A stretch of DNA of 64,000 bases, taken from the NCBI RefSeq assembly GCF_000829515.1, contig NZ_JXRR01000014.1:682001-746000 (forward strand), given 5' to 3'. Positions 1 to 10,666 of the stretch are shown one piece after another. Both the position numbers and the translations under genes were made by a program. A model generated the notes under the pieces. It saw nothing but the letters and a program-made list of their open reading frames with translations. It was not told where the DNA came from and made no database searches. Each line of letters starts with the position of its first letter. Positions within the stretch are counted from its first letter, which is position 1. Source of the stretch: Jeotgalibacillus campisalis. Lineage in GTDB: Bacteria; Bacillota; Bacilli; Bacillales; Jeotgalibacillaceae.

Positions 1-61
1 TACTAATTATTAAGATGGTGACGATCAGCAGTGCAGGCACTAAAACCATCCATTTTTTCAT
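1..61 (-). CDS. ypmB: YpmB-like membrane-anchored protein (N-terminal 20 codons only)
   Basis: The gene runs off the left edge of the window. The visible start, MKKWMVLVPALLIVTILIIS, is one hydrophobic segment after two lysines, i.e. a signal anchor. A GAGG Shine-Dalgarno sits 6 bases before the ATG. It follows ypmA closely on the same strand, matching the dinG-ypmA-ypmB-aspB order known in Bacillus. The identification rests on position and the membrane anchor; function is unknown. Confidence 0.6.
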   Translation of the reverse strand, partial: MKKWMVLVPALLIVTILIIS

Positions 62-73
62 ATCATCCCTCAT

Positions 74-244
74 TTATGTACGGTAAATTGTAAAAACAGC
101 TTTTTCATCATTCTCTTTATCTAAAGCTAAACCAAACATTAAATCTCTTTCTTTCAGTGTACGGTTTAATGAATCAACGATCTTGTATAGATCAGGGGAT
201 TTTTGAATCGTTACTGTGGATAACACTTCAATTTTACTTTCCAT
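74..244 (-). CDS. ypmA: YpmA-family small protein, 56 aa
   Basis: A short frame between dinG and ypmB encodes MESKIEVLSTVTIQKSPDLY and ends in FTIYRT. Length and position match the uncharacterised YpmA family of Bacillus (about 56 residues). It is soluble, has no membrane segment, and is rich in charged residues near the C-terminus. It lies 12 bases upstream of ypmB, so the two are probably co-transcribed with dinG. The upstream Shine-Dalgarno is weak. Function is unknown. Confidence 0.7.
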   Translation of the reverse strand: MESKIEVLSTVTIQKSPDLYKIVDSLNRTLKERDLMFGLALDKENDEKAVFTIYRT

Positions 245-315
245 TTTTATCGCTCGCTTTCATAGGCAGTATAACAACATCAAGTATAACAGTTTTCGAC
301 GAATTTTTTATGTTT

Positions 316-3099
316 TTAAAGCCAGTGTTCAATTTCTTTCACAATCGAATCTAACTCTCTTTCTTCAACCGGTAAAGACGGAATGGAAGATAAAAAGTGA
401 CTGCCGTAGGAAGTTGTAATTAAACGGCGGTCAAAAACGATAATAAGACCCCGGTCATTCTCATGCCGGATCAATCTGCCGAACCCCTGCCGGAAACGAA
501 TAACGGCTTTAGGCAAAGAAACCTCTTTAAACGGGTTTTCTCCTTTTGCCTTTGCATCATTCCAGAGAGCTTTCGTAAGAGGCTCATCTGGAGGAGAAAA
601 CGGAAGCCTGACCATGACCAGACAAGATAAATCTTCTCCCGGAATGTCGATTCCTTCCCAGAAGCTGCTTGTGCCAAATAATATGGCCTTGTCAAAACGC
701 TGGAAGTTTCTTGTCAGTTTTGTTCTGCTGCCGCTTGTTATACCTTGTGCCATCAGTACAAAGTCTTCCATTAACCCGCTATCTTTCATAAGTTCATATG
801 TGTGCCGCAGCATTTCATGTGAGGTAAATAAAACCAGCATTCTTCCTTTAGTGGCTTCTCCCATAGCAATTAAGTGGTCTGTCACCAACTCTACATACTC
901 ATCATGAGGAACCGACTTTATATCTGGAAGATCTTTGGGCACCATCAGTCTGACGGCTTTACTGTAATTAAATGGAGAAGGATAAATACTGCATTTTACG
1001 TTTAGTTTATCTCCTCCGAGTCCTTTTAGGAAATAATCAAAGGTTCCATCAATTGTAAGTGTGGCACTGGTGAAAATAATCGCTTTATCACCTGCAAAAA
1101 AATGATCATTAATTTCGTTTTGAACATGTACTTTTCTCGATGAAATTGAAAGACTTCCCGGAAGTGAACGAATGTCTCCCTCCAGCCAAATAATAGAAGA
1201 AGAATCATTGGCTATAAAAAATAACCGGATGGATTGAATCCATTCATTCCATTCCAGTAAAAATGAATGAATTTCTTCGATCACTGCTTTTTTTGAATCA
1301 GAAAGGGCTTCTTTATTTTTCTTTACAATTTCCAAATTACTCTGGAGAATACGGTCGATTTTTTTCATATTGTCCAGGAGTCGTTCAAAGGCATATTGAA
1401 CTTGCTTCCAGCCAGTATTTTCCCGAATATCATCTTCTATTGACAATGTATATTTTTGCTGACCTTTTTTCATCGTGATTGAAGATTTAAGCAATGCACT
1501 TAGCTGGTAAAAAGCAGCGTCCGCTTCTGCACTTAGTTCCGCTACCATTTCTTCCGTTAACTGCCTGCTGTTATGATCGGCACTATTTCTTATGATGGAT
1601 GACAACCTGCCCGCTAACAGGTCCTGCCTGTCGTTGCCAAGCTGACCGATTGTATACTTTAAATGAATATAATCCAGCTGCTTACCCCACTGTCTGCGGC
1701 AGGCATCCTCAAAGTGGTGAGCCTCATCGATAATTAAATGACTGTAGACTGGGATCAATGGCCTGGACCGCTGAGTATCCTGCACCAGCATGGAATGGTT
1801 CGTAATAATAATATCAGCATCATCTGCTTTTTTAAGGGCATTTAAATAAAAATCTTTTTCTTTCCACGGATCCTTATCTTCCCCTAAAAACCATCCTGCA
1901 TGCCGGACTCGATTCCAAAAAAGTCTTCCGCCGCTGGTTAAATTTAATTCATCTACATCGCCGTTGTCAGTCTCAGTTAGCCAGGTAAGAATCTGCATTT
2001 TAGTAAGGACGACGTCATATTGAGACTCTTCCTCTGCTAGGGCTTGCTCGAATTTTAGTAGATGCAGATAATGGTTACGTCCTTTTAATAAAGCAAATTT
2101 CAAGTGATCTCCGGTAATGTTTTGAATCATTTTCGCTTCTTTTAAAAGAATTTGTTCTTGCAGTTGAACCGTTTGTGTGCTGATTACTGTCTTTTTGCCG
2201 TTTAAAGCATGCTCAGCGGCAGGCAGCAAATATCCCATAGTCTTGCCAACGCCTGTTCCTGCCTCAATAGCGATTTTTAAACGCTTATTCATCGCTTCTT
2301 TGACCTGCTCAATCATTAGCAGCTGAGATTCCCGTTTTTCATAGAACGCAACGTGGCTTTCTAATACTTGTTCCGGTTCTCCGATCGTAACTTTCGAATT
2401 ATTTTCCATCTTGGCATCCGGTTTTCGTTTGAGGGCAATTCCTCTGAAAACCTCCATGTTATAAGGGAGATCTTTGATATTTTTCTTATTATCTTCAATG
2501 ATACTTTCAAAAAGCTCTGCGATATTGCTCTTTAAATACACACTTAACAGCCCGAGTTTTTCAAGCGACACCAGCGGAAGTGAATGCAGTTTTTTAATGA
2601 ATTGAAGTAATAAGTGTGCTGTAGCCAGGGCATCGCTGTCTGCCTGATGCGGGCGGTCGTGTGATAATTTAAACTGGCTGGTTAAATCAGATAGTTTAAA
2701 ACTATCTGTTGTTGGAAGCAGTACTCTTGCTAGTTCTACCGTATCTAACAGGGGACCGTGCCAGCTGCCGCTAAATCCTGCCAGTTCCAGTTCAGCTTGA
2801 ATAAAGGGGAGGTCGAACTGCACGTTATGAGCTACAAAAACTGCTCCATCTAACCTTTTTGTGATTTCATGTGCAATTTCTGCAAAAAGTGGTGCACCTT
2901 GTACATGCTTATTCGTTATGCCCGTTAACTCAACAATAAACGGCGGAATCGGCTGCTGAGGATCAACATATGATGAATACTCATCGACTATTTTATTATC
3001 CTCTATCATTACGATCGCGATTTGCATAATGCGATCTCCTTTTTTTGGTGCATTTCCTGTTGTTTCGATATCCACAACAGCCATTTTATTTTTCCACAT
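316..3099 (-). CDS. dinG: DinG-family ATP-dependent helicase with exonuclease domain
   Basis: A large two-domain protein. The N-terminus (about residues 6-165) is a DEDDh 3'-5' exonuclease domain with DIETTG at the first acidic motif and a later HQADSDA motif. The rest is an XPD/DinG-type superfamily 2 helicase with Walker A EAGTGVGKT (about 280-288) and the DEAH box IIDEAHHFED. The Bacillus-type DinG carries this fusion and lacks the FeS cysteines of E. coli DinG. It probably acts in DNA repair or replication-fork processing. The ATG at 3099 is preferred over an upstream GTG (3108) because AAAGG lies at a good distance from it. It closes the panBCD-dinG run. Confidence 0.9.
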   Translation of the reverse strand: MWKNKMAVVDIETTGNAPKKGDRIMQIAIVMIEDNKIVDEYSSYVDPQQPIPPFIVELTGITNKHVQGAPLFAEIAHEITKRLDGAVFVAHNVQFDLPFIQAELELAGFSGSWHGPLLDTVELARVLLPTTDSFKLSDLTSQFKLSHDRPHQADSDALATAHLLLQFIKKLHSLPLVSLEKLGLLSVYLKSNIAELFESIIEDNKKNIKDLPYNMEVFRGIALKRKPDAKMENNSKVTIGEPEQVLESHVAFYEKRESQLLMIEQVKEAMNKRLKIAIEAGTGVGKTMGYLLPAAEHALNGKKTVISTQTVQLQEQILLKEAKMIQNITGDHLKFALLKGRNHYLHLLKFEQALAEEESQYDVVLTKMQILTWLTETDNGDVDELNLTSGGRLFWNRVRHAGWFLGEDKDPWKEKDFYLNALKKADDADIIITNHSMLVQDTQRSRPLIPVYSHLIIDEAHHFEDACRRQWGKQLDYIHLKYTIGQLGNDRQDLLAGRLSSIIRNSADHNSRQLTEEMVAELSAEADAAFYQLSALLKSSITMKKGQQKYTLSIEDDIRENTGWKQVQYAFERLLDNMKKIDRILQSNLEIVKKNKEALSDSKKAVIEEIHSFLLEWNEWIQSIRLFFIANDSSSIIWLEGDIRSLPGSLSISSRKVHVQNEINDHFFAGDKAIIFTSATLTIDGTFDYFLKGLGGDKLNVKCSIYPSPFNYSKAVRLMVPKDLPDIKSVPHDEYVELVTDHLIAMGEATKGRMLVLFTSHEMLRHTYELMKDSGLMEDFVLMAQGITSGSRTKLTRNFQRFDKAILFGTSSFWEGIDIPGEDLSCLVMVRLPFSPPDEPLTKALWNDAKAKGENPFKEVSLPKAVIRFRQGFGRLIRHENDRGLIIVFDRRLITTSYGSHFLSSIPSLPVEERELDSIVKEIEHWL

Positions 3100-3133
3100 T
3101 GCCGTCACAACCTTTGCATTTAAAAAATCAGTT

Positions 3134-3520
3134 TCAAGACATTATTGTTGCTTCAGGTTCATGAGCAATCATATCCACTATATCATTATGCTCGTTCATA
3201 ATCGCCACTTTGGGTTTATGATTCACTGCCTGCTCATCAGGGACTAGTTTATAGGAGATAACGATTATCACATCGCCTTCCTGAACGAGGCGTGCTGCTG
3301 CTCCATTGACACACATTACTCCACTTCCCCTTTTACCTTTTATGGTATAAGTTTCAAAGCGGGCGCCATTATTATTGTTCACTATTTGAACTTTTTCATT
3401 AGGCAATATGCCCACAGCATCCATTATTTCTTCATCGATTGTAATACTCCCAACATAGTTCAAATTGGCTTCTGTTACGCGTGCGCGGTGAATTTTTCCG
3501 CTCATCATGGTACGAAACAT
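3134..3520 (-). CDS. panD: Aspartate 1-decarboxylase
   Basis: This pyruvoyl enzyme converts L-aspartate to beta-alanine for pantothenate and CoA synthesis. The 128-residue length is typical. The self-cleavage site is visible as YVGSIT with Gly24-Ser25, where Ser25 becomes the pyruvoyl group. RxxxxTxAxL near the start and the internal NGAAARL segment are family hallmarks. It starts 2 bases after panC ends, so panB, panC and panD form one operon that makes pantothenate from its precursors. Confidence 0.95.
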   Translation of the reverse strand: MFRTMMSGKIHRARVTEANLNYVGSITIDEEIMDAVGILPNEKVQIVNNNNGARFETYTIKGKRGSGVMCVNGAAARLVQEGDVIIVISYKLVPDEQAVNHKPKVAIMNEHNDIVDMIAHEPEATIMS

Positions 3521-3522
3521 GG

Positions 3523-4371
3523 TTATTCCTCCTTCATAGTGAAAATAACGTTATCAATCAGTCTTGCTTTATCAAATTGAACCGCAAGTGCAATAATAAC
3601 TTTCCCCTTGTTAAGCACTAGTGGGGTTAAATCCGGATACTTGAGAATTTCAATATAATCGATTTTACCATCTGCAGAAGAGTTAATCATATCCCTCATT
3701 TTCTTAATTGTTTCCTGAGTACCCAGATGGGATAAACTCTTTTCGCCTTCCTTTAATGCCTTATAAAGAATTGGTGCCTGTTTTCTTTCTGCAGGTGATA
3801 AATAAACATTTCTTGAGCTTTTGGCCAAGCCGTCCTGCTCTCTGACGGTCTCTACTGGAACGATCTCTACAGGAAACATCAGCGAATTGACCAGACCTTG
3901 AACAACTGCTACTTGCTGGGCATCCTTCTGACCAAAATAGGCGCGATCTGCCTGAACAAGGTTAAAGAGTATGGAAAGCACTGTAATCACTCCATCAAAA
4001 TGACCAGGTCTTGAGGCCCCGCACATCACATCCGTTCTTTGCTTTGCCGTCATGGAGACTGATAAAGAAGAAGGATAAATTTCCTTGGCATCCGGTATAA
4101 ATAAGACATCCACTCCGCTTTGCGCCGCAAGTGCTGTATCCCTTTCAAGATCCCGGGGATATTTTTCAAAATCTTCATTTGGACCAAATTGCAAGGGATT
4201 TACGAAAATACTCATGACCGTTGTATCGCACTCTTCGAGAGATTTTTTTACTAAACTTAGATGGCCCTCATGCAGGAATCCCATGGTTGGAACAAATCCA
4301 ACCGTTTTATCTCTTTTTCTTTCATTTCGTGAAAATTCTTTCATTTGGCTAGCACAAGTTAGTTTGATCAC
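3523..4371 (-). CDS. panC: Pantothenate synthetase
   Basis: It condenses pantoate with beta-alanine using ATP. The 282 residues include the HIGH-like nucleotidyl-transferase motif HEGH at residues 34-37 in [14 protein letters not shown] and the KMSKS-like LAKSSRN segment. The start is a GTG that overlaps the panB stop (GTGA), with GGAGG 8-10 bases upstream, which indicates translational coupling. It sits between panB and panD, so all three dedicated pantothenate enzymes are adjacent. Confidence 0.95.
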   Translation of the reverse strand: MIKLTCASQMKEFSRNERKRDKTVGFVPTMGFLHEGHLSLVKKSLEECDTTVMSIFVNPLQFGPNEDFEKYPRDLERDTALAAQSGVDVLFIPDAKEIYPSSLSVSMTAKQRTDVMCGASRPGHFDGVITVLSILFNLVQADRAYFGQKDAQQVAVVQGLVNSLMFPVEIVPVETVREQDGLAKSSRNVYLSPAERKQAPILYKALKEGEKSLSHLGTQETIKKMRDMINSSADGKIDYIEILKYPDLTPLVLNKGKVIIALAVQFDKARLIDNVIFTMKEE

Positions 4372-5207
4372 TGATTCTTTCCTCCATAAAGTGCGACCCG
4401 CTCTTCTTCTTTCAAATTAAAGGAATGGCCCTCGGAAGGAAATTGACCCGTTCTCACTTCTTCTATATATTGTTCCAACGCCTCACCAATTGAAGCGTAC
4501 ACATTTGTGTATTGTTTTACAAACTTAGCTAATTTATAATCTCCATATCCAATTAAATCATGGTAAACAAGCACTTGTCCATCCGACTGCACTCCTGCTC
4601 CTATGCCAATCGTCGGAATTGCAAGCTGCGATGTAACCTGCTCCGTTATTTGCTGAGGAATACATTCAAGCACTACAGCAAAGGCACCTGCTTTTTGACA
4701 TTCAATTGCATCTCTCGTCAATTTCAGTCCTTGTTCGGCTGTTTTTGCCTGAACTTTATATCCACCCAGTACTCCCGCGCTTTGAGGTGTTAAGCCAAGA
4801 TGCGCCATAACCGGCACACCTGCTTCAGTTAACGAGCGAATCATAGGAATGACATTATTTGCACCTTCTACTTTAACTGCATCAGCTCCTGTTTCCTGAA
4901 GCAGGCGTGCAGCATTTTTCAGCGTTTCCTGAGAGGATAAATGATAGGTCATGAAAGGCATGTCAACTACAACAAAGGTATTCGGTGCCCCGCGTTTCAC
5001 TGCTTTCGTGTGGTGAATCATATCTTCAAGCGTCACCGGAACAGTAGAGTCGTATCCAAGAACCACCATCCCTAAGGAGTCCCCTACTAATATCATGTCA
5101 ATGCCCGACTGTTCAGCAATTTTCGCTGCTGGATAATCATAGGCTGTGACCATCGTCACCTTTTCATTCATTTCTTTCATTTTCATAAAGTCAGTTGTGG
5201 TTTTCAT
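4368..5207 (-). CDS. panB: 3-methyl-2-oxobutanoate hydroxymethyltransferase
   Basis: This is the first committed enzyme of pantothenate synthesis: it transfers a hydroxymethyl group from methylene-THF to alpha-ketoisovalerate. The protein is a TIM barrel of 279 residues with the metal-site segment [16 protein letters not shown] and the conserved GIGAG motif near residue 205. The RBS GAGGAGGAACGAAG is strong. It is the first gene of panBCD. A 210-base leader with a hairpin separates it from birA. Confidence 0.95.
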   Translation of the reverse strand: MKTTTDFMKMKEMNEKVTMVTAYDYPAAKIAEQSGIDMILVGDSLGMVVLGYDSTVPVTLEDMIHHTKAVKRGAPNTFVVVDMPFMTYHLSSQETLKNAARLLQETGADAVKVEGANNVIPMIRSLTEAGVPVMAHLGLTPQSAGVLGGYKVQAKTAEQGLKLTRDAIECQKAGAFAVVLECIPQQITEQVTSQLAIPTIGIGAGVQSDGQVLVYHDLIGYGDYKLAKFVKQYTNVYASIGEALEQYIEEVRTGQFPSEGHSFNLKEEERVALYGGKNQ

Positions 5208-5254
5208 TCTTCGTTCCTCCTCTAATCAGAGGCGCAGAAACATGAACAGGCGTA

Positions 5255-5288
5255 TTGAAAAAATCCTTCTGAATAGACAGAAGGATTT
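5255..5288 (-). terminator. Rho-independent terminator after birA
   Basis: Perfect 11-bp arms (AAATCCTTCTG at 5261-5271 and its complement at 5278-5288) enclose a 6-base loop. On the minus strand the stem is followed by a run of six T. It lies 130 bases past birA and 50 bases before panB. It either ends birA transcription or acts as a leader attenuator if transcripts start upstream. Confidence 0.75.
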
Positions 5289-5417
5289 GAGCACAATTCA
5301 TGGTTTCGATCCTCTGTCCCTGTCACTAATGATCAAGGCAGACTTTTTTATGGAATTTTCTCATACATTTAACGGTGCAGTTCCTAAGATACTGCCCATA
5401 ATCAGTATAGCAGATTT

Positions 5418-6425
5418 TCACTCTTTTTCGCGATTTTTAGGATTGATCTCAATATCAGCAGAATATATGGAGTGAACGGCACCCTGGTCGTCCTCAAGCA
5501 AAAGTACTCCCTCTTCTGTAATACCGGACGCAATGCCTGATATACTTCCATTAAACGTTCTTGCCGTAATATGCCGTCCGATGGAAATGGCATAGCTTTC
5601 CCATAAAAGCTTAATGGGGGCAAACCCTTTTTCCATATACAAATGATAATATTTTTCCAAATGATACATCGTACGCTGGACAATTGCTGCCCTTGATACC
5701 TCACTGCCCTTTTCAATAGCCAAAGAGGTTGCTATATCAACCAATTCTTTTGGAAAATCTTCTTGCTTTTGATTAACATTCATCCCTATGCCAATTATCA
5801 GGGAGTGGATCTGCTCACTGTCAGCCTGCAGTTCGGTTAAAATTCCAGTTACCTTGCGATTATTGATTAAAAGGTCATTCGGCCATTTAATCTCTACCTG
5901 AACGTCACAAATATCCTCGATTGCCTGCACCAATGCCACTGCTGTTAATAAAGTAAATTGCGGAGCTTTTTGTGGAGGCAGCTCAGGTCTCAATAAGAGG
6001 CTCATCCAAATTCCGGAGCCTTTTGGGGAATGCCACGATCGGGCCATTCTCCCTCTGCCAGCTGTTTGTTCTTCAGCAATGACAAGCGTTCCTTCTGGTG
6101 CATGCTCCTGTGCAAGCTTGTGCGCTATTTTTTGAGTTGATTCAACAGCGTCGTAATGATGGATGCTTCTCCCAAGACTCGTTGTTTGGAGACCTAATAA
6201 AATATCGGTTTCTGTAATGTTATCCTGTTGACTGAGCTGCATTAATTTATATCCTTTTTTTCTTTTGGAATCAATGGTTATTCCTTCTTTTCTTAATTCC
6301 TCTATATGCTTCCATATCGCTGTTCTGGAACATCCGGCTTCCTTTGCCAGCTGTTCTCCGGATAGGTATTCATCCTGATGGGCTGATAAAGAAACCAGCA
6401 GGGATTCTCTTATTTTTGATGCCAT
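5418..6425 (-). CDS. birA: Bifunctional biotin-protein ligase / biotin operon repressor
   Basis: The N-terminus (about residues 1-60) holds a winged helix-turn-helix with LAKEAGCSRTAIWKHIEEL. The catalytic domain has the biotinyl-AMP loop GRGRMARSW and the KWPNDLL motif. The enzyme biotinylates acyl-carrier targets such as AccB and represses biotin genes when charged. The ATG at 6425 is preferred to a GTG at 6437 because GGGTG precedes it at the right distance and the protein then begins MASKIRE. It overlaps the end of cca by 16 bases, consistent with co-transcription. Confidence 0.93.
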   Translation of the reverse strand: MASKIRESLLVSLSAHQDEYLSGEQLAKEAGCSRTAIWKHIEELRKEGITIDSKRKKGYKLMQLSQQDNITETDILLGLQTTSLGRSIHHYDAVESTQKIAHKLAQEHAPEGTLVIAEEQTAGRGRMARSWHSPKGSGIWMSLLLRPELPPQKAPQFTLLTAVALVQAIEDICDVQVEIKWPNDLLINNRKVTGILTELQADSEQIHSLIIGIGMNVNQKQEDFPKELVDIATSLAIEKGSEVSRAAIVQRTMYHLEKYYHLYMEKGFAPIKLLWESYAISIGRHITARTFNGSISGIASGITEEGVLLLEDDQGAVHSIYSADIEINPKNREKE

Positions 6426-7603
6426 TCTTTCACCCACTTTTTGATTTCAGACTTGCTATTATTCAGATGCCCTTCCAGAACTGCTTGTTCTATCTCTGAA
6501 AACAGCGTGCCAATCCAGGGTCCTTCTGAACGATCGGACCAGGAGACCAGCTCTCTGCCATTAACATCCAGATCCTTCATGTTTTTTATGGGCAAGGACC
6601 TCCAGATGCCGTGAATTTCACTTTCATTATAATCCATTTCGTTAACAGCTGCATACAACTGCTCTGCCTGTTGGATTCTATCTAATCCAGATTCGTATAC
6701 TATAAAAGGCGACCATGAATGCTCGGTTCTCCAGTTATAAAGATCAATCAATTTTTTTATATAATTAATCTGCTTTCTTGAAAGCCGCCAGCTTTTAAGT
6801 GCTGATTCGCATTCACTTCGATCGATAGGGAGCATGACAAGTCCCCATCGCTGCTCAGCCGTTAAATGCTGTATATTCATTTTTGAAAAATGTTTAATTC
6901 TGTCCTCTGTAACCGGAAAAGGCGGTAAATATATATGAAATTGCGCCTGTAGTATATATTCCAGTCCTTTAGCCCAGTTCCTGCCCATTAGAAGCTTGTC
7001 CATTTCCATTCTTTTTCTTTCAACCGCTATATGCTGCAGCAGATAAGAAAGCTCGAGCATTGTACAAAAGGTATTTTCTTCAATATCAAAAGATAGCTGT
7101 GCTGCAAAACGTGCACCTCTGAGCATTCTTAAGGCATCTTCACTAAAACGCTCTTTTGCATCTCCAACGGTCCTGATTATACGTCGTTCAAGATCCTGTC
7201 TTCCACCATACAAATCCGTTATATGAAAATCAACTGACATGGCCATAGCATTTATCGTGAAGTCTCTTCTCTTCAGATCCTCTTTTAATGACCTGACAAA
7301 TTGCACTTGATCTGGTCTTCTAAAGTCTGTATAGGTGCTTTCGGAGCGATAGGTCGTAACTTCATAGCCTTTGCCGTGATGGAGCACCATAACCGTTCCA
7401 TGTTCAATGCCAACATCAACCGTTTTTTTAAAAAGGAGCTTTATTTCCTGTGGTGTAGCAGAAGTAGCAATATCAACATCATTCACGACTCTATCTAATA
7501 AATGATCCCTGACACATCCCCCTACAAAATAAGCTTCATATCCGCCTTGGTGAATCTTTTTCAAAACGGGAATGGCTTCTATAAAAGAATCGGCTGCACT
7601 CAT
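6410..7603 (-). CDS. cca: CCA-adding tRNA nucleotidyltransferase
   Basis: It adds or repairs the 3' CCA end of tRNAs. The class II nucleotidyltransferase signature is at the N-terminus: GGCVRD at 28-33, DVDIAT at 42-47, followed by [10 protein letters not shown]. The 397-residue length equals that of Gram-positive CCA-adding enzymes. It overlaps bshA by 4 bases and birA by 16 bases, so the genes form one tight operon. Confidence 0.95.
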   Translation of the reverse strand: MSAADSFIEAIPVLKKIHQGGYEAYFVGGCVRDHLLDRVVNDVDIATSATPQEIKLLFKKTVDVGIEHGTVMVLHHGKGYEVTTYRSESTYTDFRRPDQVQFVRSLKEDLKRRDFTINAMAMSVDFHITDLYGGRQDLERRIIRTVGDAKERFSEDALRMLRGARFAAQLSFDIEENTFCTMLELSYLLQHIAVERKRMEMDKLLMGRNWAKGLEYILQAQFHIYLPPFPVTEDRIKHFSKMNIQHLTAEQRWGLVMLPIDRSECESALKSWRLSRKQINYIKKLIDLYNWRTEHSWSPFIVYESGLDRIQQAEQLYAAVNEMDYNESEIHGIWRSLPIKNMKDLDVNGRELVSWSDRSEGPWIGTLFSEIEQAVLEGHLNNSKSEIKKWVKEWHQK

Positions 7604-8739
7604 ATTGTCACCTTTTCTTGTAGAACGTTTTCGTATATATCCTCGTACTCCTTCACAATTTTTGACGAATGAAAACGTTCTCTCACCGTATTAATGCAGG
7701 CTATTGAGAATTTTTCATACGTCACCGGATTAGAAAGTAATTCATCTGCTTTGGCTACAATTTCTTCAATATCCCCGACTTCACAAATGAATCCATTTTC
7801 GCCATTTTGAATGACTTCTGGAATGCCGCCTACATTCGTTCCGATACACGGAACACCGCACGCCATCGCCTCTAAAGCTACTAAGCCGAAACTTTCTTTT
7901 TCGGATAAGAGCAGCATGAGATCACTAATTGAATACAGTTCTTCAACATTTTCTTTTTTTCCTAAAAATAACACATGCTCTTTTATGTCCAGCTGATCTA
8001 CTTTTTTGCAGATTACAGACATTTCCGGGCCATCTCCTACCAGCAACAATTTTGCAGGCGTTTTTTTTCTTATTTCTGCAAACGACTGAATCACGTCCTC
8101 AACTCTTTTCACTGCTCTGAAGTTTGATACATGAATAATTACTTTTTCGTCAGCTGAGATATGATATTCGTCCTTCAATGTTTCGGCCGGCACTTTACGG
8201 TAAACACGCTCATCAATGAAATTATGAATGACATCCAGGCTTTTATCAGGTGAAATCAATTCATGCGTTTGCTTGGCTAAAGCATGCGATACAGTTGTCA
8301 CCCGATCTGATTCTTCAATGCCAAAGCGGATGGCATCCTGCAGTGAGGGATCAAACCCTAAAACCGTTATATCGGTGCCATGAAGCGTTGTCACAATCCC
8401 CACAGAGGACTTCGCCATTTGTTTCCCCAGTATTGCACAGACTGCATGAGGAATTGCATAATGCACATGTAAAATATCAAGGTTTTCTCTTTTTATAATT
8501 TCAGACATTTTGTTTGCCAACGCAATATCATAAGGAGGATATTGAAAAACTGAATAATGATTAACTTCTACCTGATGAAAAAAGATATTTGAATACATTT
8601 TATTTAAACGAAACGGAATGCTTGATGTAATAAAATGAATTTCATGGCCTTTTTCAGCAAGGAGTTTCCCGAGTTCTGTCGCGATGATTCCTGATCCCCC
8701 TACTGTGGGATAACATGTAATGCCGATTTTTAACTTCAT
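7600..8739 (-). CDS. bshA: N-acetyl-alpha-D-glucosaminyl L-malate synthase (bacillithiol)
   Basis: A GT4-family glycosyltransferase that joins UDP-GlcNAc to L-malate, the first step of bacillithiol synthesis. Residues [20 protein letters not shown] begin the N-terminal Rossmann domain, and the GT4 donor-site motif [16 protein letters not shown] is in the C-terminal domain. The 379-residue length is typical. It lies next to bshB1, the following enzyme in the pathway, with no gap (stop and start adjacent). Confidence 0.95.
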   Translation of the reverse strand: MKLKIGITCYPTVGGSGIIATELGKLLAEKGHEIHFITSSIPFRLNKMYSNIFFHQVEVNHYSVFQYPPYDIALANKMSEIIKRENLDILHVHYAIPHAVCAILGKQMAKSSVGIVTTLHGTDITVLGFDPSLQDAIRFGIEESDRVTTVSHALAKQTHELISPDKSLDVIHNFIDERVYRKVPAETLKDEYHISADEKVIIHVSNFRAVKRVEDVIQSFAEIRKKTPAKLLLVGDGPEMSVICKKVDQLDIKEHVLFLGKKENVEELYSISDLMLLLSEKESFGLVALEAMACGVPCIGTNVGGIPEVIQNGENGFICEVGDIEEIVAKADELLSNPVTYEKFSIACINTVRERFHSSKIVKEYEDIYENVLQEKVTI

Positions 8740-9444
8740 TTAAAATTCTCCTAGTAAATCATGATCTAATACAATCGGACGCTCCGTCATAAAACCTTCT
8801 GCGTACGAACAGCCAGCCTGCTTACCTAAAACAAGATCTCTAGCTATCACCGATTCTGTATAACCTTTCGTTAATGGCGTCTCTACGCCGTCCCTTGGTT
8901 GAAACTGACTTTTATAAGCAGAAAGCGCACTTTTTTTCATTTCTATTTCATTTGAAATATTAACGACAAAATGGGGTGTATGTATTCCGTTAATCATATA
9001 ATAATAAACCGGCGCTTTGCATGCTTTGCCTAGTTGATCTGGATGGAACTTATGAATGCCTGCTGAAAATGCAGCTTCTTTTACGAGTGCAGATGCATTC
9101 CCATGATCAGGATGACGATCTGCAGCATACGGCGCAAAAATAATCCTCGGTTGATACTTTCTAATGACTTCAACGACAGACTTTATTTGCTCTAACGTAT
9201 TTTCAATTCCGCGATCCGGAATTCCAAGGTTTATCCGTTCTGTCACACCTAGTATCTCCGCTGCTTCTGCAGCTTCTTTTTTTCTAATTTCAGTTGTACC
9301 ATTGGAAGAAAGTTCTGCTTCAGTCAAATCACAAAGAACAATTTTTTTCCTGCGCGAAGCCCACTTGGCAATCGTTCCGCCCATTCCAATTTCAATGTCG
9401 TCAGCATGAGCGCCGATCGCCAGGATATCAATTGGTTCTATCAT
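8740..9444 (-). CDS. bshB1: N-acetyl-glucosaminyl malate deacetylase (bacillithiol)
   Basis: A PIG-L/LmbE-type zinc deacetylase that removes the acetyl group from GlcNAc-malate in bacillithiol synthesis. Zinc ligands are visible as GAHADD (His13, Asp15/Asp16) and the later HPDHGNAS. The length of 234 residues fits the BshB1 subgroup. The order mgsA-bshB1-bshA-cca is as in Bacillus. The terminal enzyme BshC is not in this window. Confidence 0.94.
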   Translation of the reverse strand: MIEPIDILAIGAHADDIEIGMGGTIAKWASRRKKIVLCDLTEAELSSNGTTEIRKKEAAEAAEILGVTERINLGIPDRGIENTLEQIKSVVEVIRKYQPRIIFAPYAADRHPDHGNASALVKEAAFSAGIHKFHPDQLGKACKAPVYYYMINGIHTPHFVVNISNEIEMKKSALSAYKSQFQPRDGVETPLTKGYTESVIARDLVLGKQAGCSYAEGFMTERPIVLDHDLLGEF

Positions 9445-9458
9445 TTTTAAACCACCCT

Positions 9459-9833
9459 TTAAAATTCGTTTCTCCGAATCGCATGAATAAGAATTTGAGC
9501 CATACCAATATTTGTAGCCATCGGTATGCGGTATACATCTCCAAGCCGGATTAAAGCAGAAACATCTGGTTCATGCGGCTGAGCTGTGAGAGGGTCACGA
9601 AAGAAAAATACCGCGTCAAGCTCCTGATTGGCAATTCGTGCGCCAATTTCCTGATCTCCACCGAGTGGACCTGACTTAAATCGATGGATCGGGAGTTCTG
9701 TTCTCTCATTAACCCTCAAACCGGTTGTACCCGTTGCAAACAATTCATGCTGAGAGAAAACATCTTTATGTTTACTGACAAAATCCAAAAGCTCTTCTTT
9801 TTTCTTATCATGTGCAATTAACGCAATCTTCAC
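9459..9833 (-). CDS. mgsA: Methylglyoxal synthase (short C-terminus)
   Basis: It converts dihydroxyacetone phosphate to methylglyoxal, a phosphate-releasing bypass of lower glycolysis. [22 protein letters not shown] and [13 protein letters not shown] cover the phosphate-binding and catalytic residues. At 124 residues it is about 13 shorter than the B. subtilis enzyme; the missing part is the C-terminal tail after the last helix, so activity is expected. It lies between dapB and bshB1. Methylglyoxal is detoxified through bacillithiol, which makes the neighbourhood meaningful. Confidence 0.93.
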   Translation of the reverse strand: MKIALIAHDKKKEELLDFVSKHKDVFSQHELFATGTTGLRVNERTELPIHRFKSGPLGGDQEIGARIANQELDAVFFFRDPLTAQPHEPDVSALIRLGDVYRIPMATNIGMAQILIHAIRRNEF

Positions 9834-9854
9834 AGTTACCCCTCCAATTATCTT

Positions 9855-10664
9855 TTAATCTAAAATATTTTCCAGGCCATAGACCAGTGTGTTTAAATTC
9901 ATGACCGTTTCTACACATATACTTACTCCGGACATGAAAGAAGCCCTGTCGTTCGAATCATGCCGTATAGTTAGAAGCTGACCGCCGCTTCCAAACAGCA
10001 CCTGTTGATGGGCAATTAAGCCAGGGAGACGCACGCTGTGAATCTTTATTCCATCAAGATCTGCCCCCCTTGCACCTTCAAGAGTTTCTTCTTCAGCTGG
10101 GTGACCTTGTTTTTTTGACGTACGGTTTTCCCTAATCATCTGTGCTGTTTTAATCGCAGTTCCTGATGGTGCATCGAGTTTCTGATCGTGATGCATTTCA
10201 ATAATCTCGACATCCTCAAAATATTTTGCGGCCATTTGAGAAAACTTCATCATCAGAACTGCTCCTATTGCAAAGTTCGGTGCAATAATAACGCCTATGT
10301 TTCTTTCTTCTGCGAGATTCGTTAACTCGTCCAATTGGCTACTCGTAAATCCTGTAGTACCCACTACCGGACGAACATTATTTAAAAGAGCCGTTTTTGT
10401 ATGTCTATACCCTGTTTCTGGTGTAGTAAGGTCGATCAGAACATCTGGTGACGTTTCGTTGAAGCAAATGTCTAAGTCATTGTAGATGGATATTGACTCC
10501 GGCAGATAGCCAAATCCTTCCACTTGATCCAGGCTCTGTCCAACATTCTTATAGTCAATCACTGAAACTAGCTGCATTCCATCATGATCTGTCACCATTT
10601 TGACAGCTTCTCGTCCCATTCTTCCCCGCGGTCCTGCTATCACAACTTTAATATTATTTGGCAT
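9855..10664 (-). CDS. dapB: 4-hydroxy-tetrahydrodipicolinate reductase
   Basis: It reduces the dapA product with NAD(P)H in lysine, diaminopimelate and dipicolinate synthesis, and so supports both peptidoglycan and spores. The N-terminal nucleotide site GPRGRMG and the catalytic segment [13 protein letters not shown] are intact. The length of 269 residues is typical. It starts 2 bases after ypjD ends, with a GGAAGGAA ribosome-binding site overlapping that gene. Confidence 0.95.
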   Translation of the reverse strand: MPNNIKVVIAGPRGRMGREAVKMVTDHDGMQLVSVIDYKNVGQSLDQVEGFGYLPESISIYNDLDICFNETSPDVLIDLTTPETGYRHTKTALLNNVRPVVGTTGFTSSQLDELTNLAEERNIGVIIAPNFAIGAVLMMKFSQMAAKYFEDVEIIEMHHDQKLDAPSGTAIKTAQMIRENRTSKKQGHPAEEETLEGARGADLDGIKIHSVRLPGLIAHQQVLFGSGGQLLTIRHDSNDRASFMSGVSICVETVMNLNTLVYGLENILD

Positions 10665-10666
10665 TT

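Noticed and set aside
5289-5417. Possible T-box or other riboswitch in the panB leader
   Set aside because: The conserved AGGGTGGnACCGCG T-box and other familiar riboswitch cores were not found on the relevant strand.
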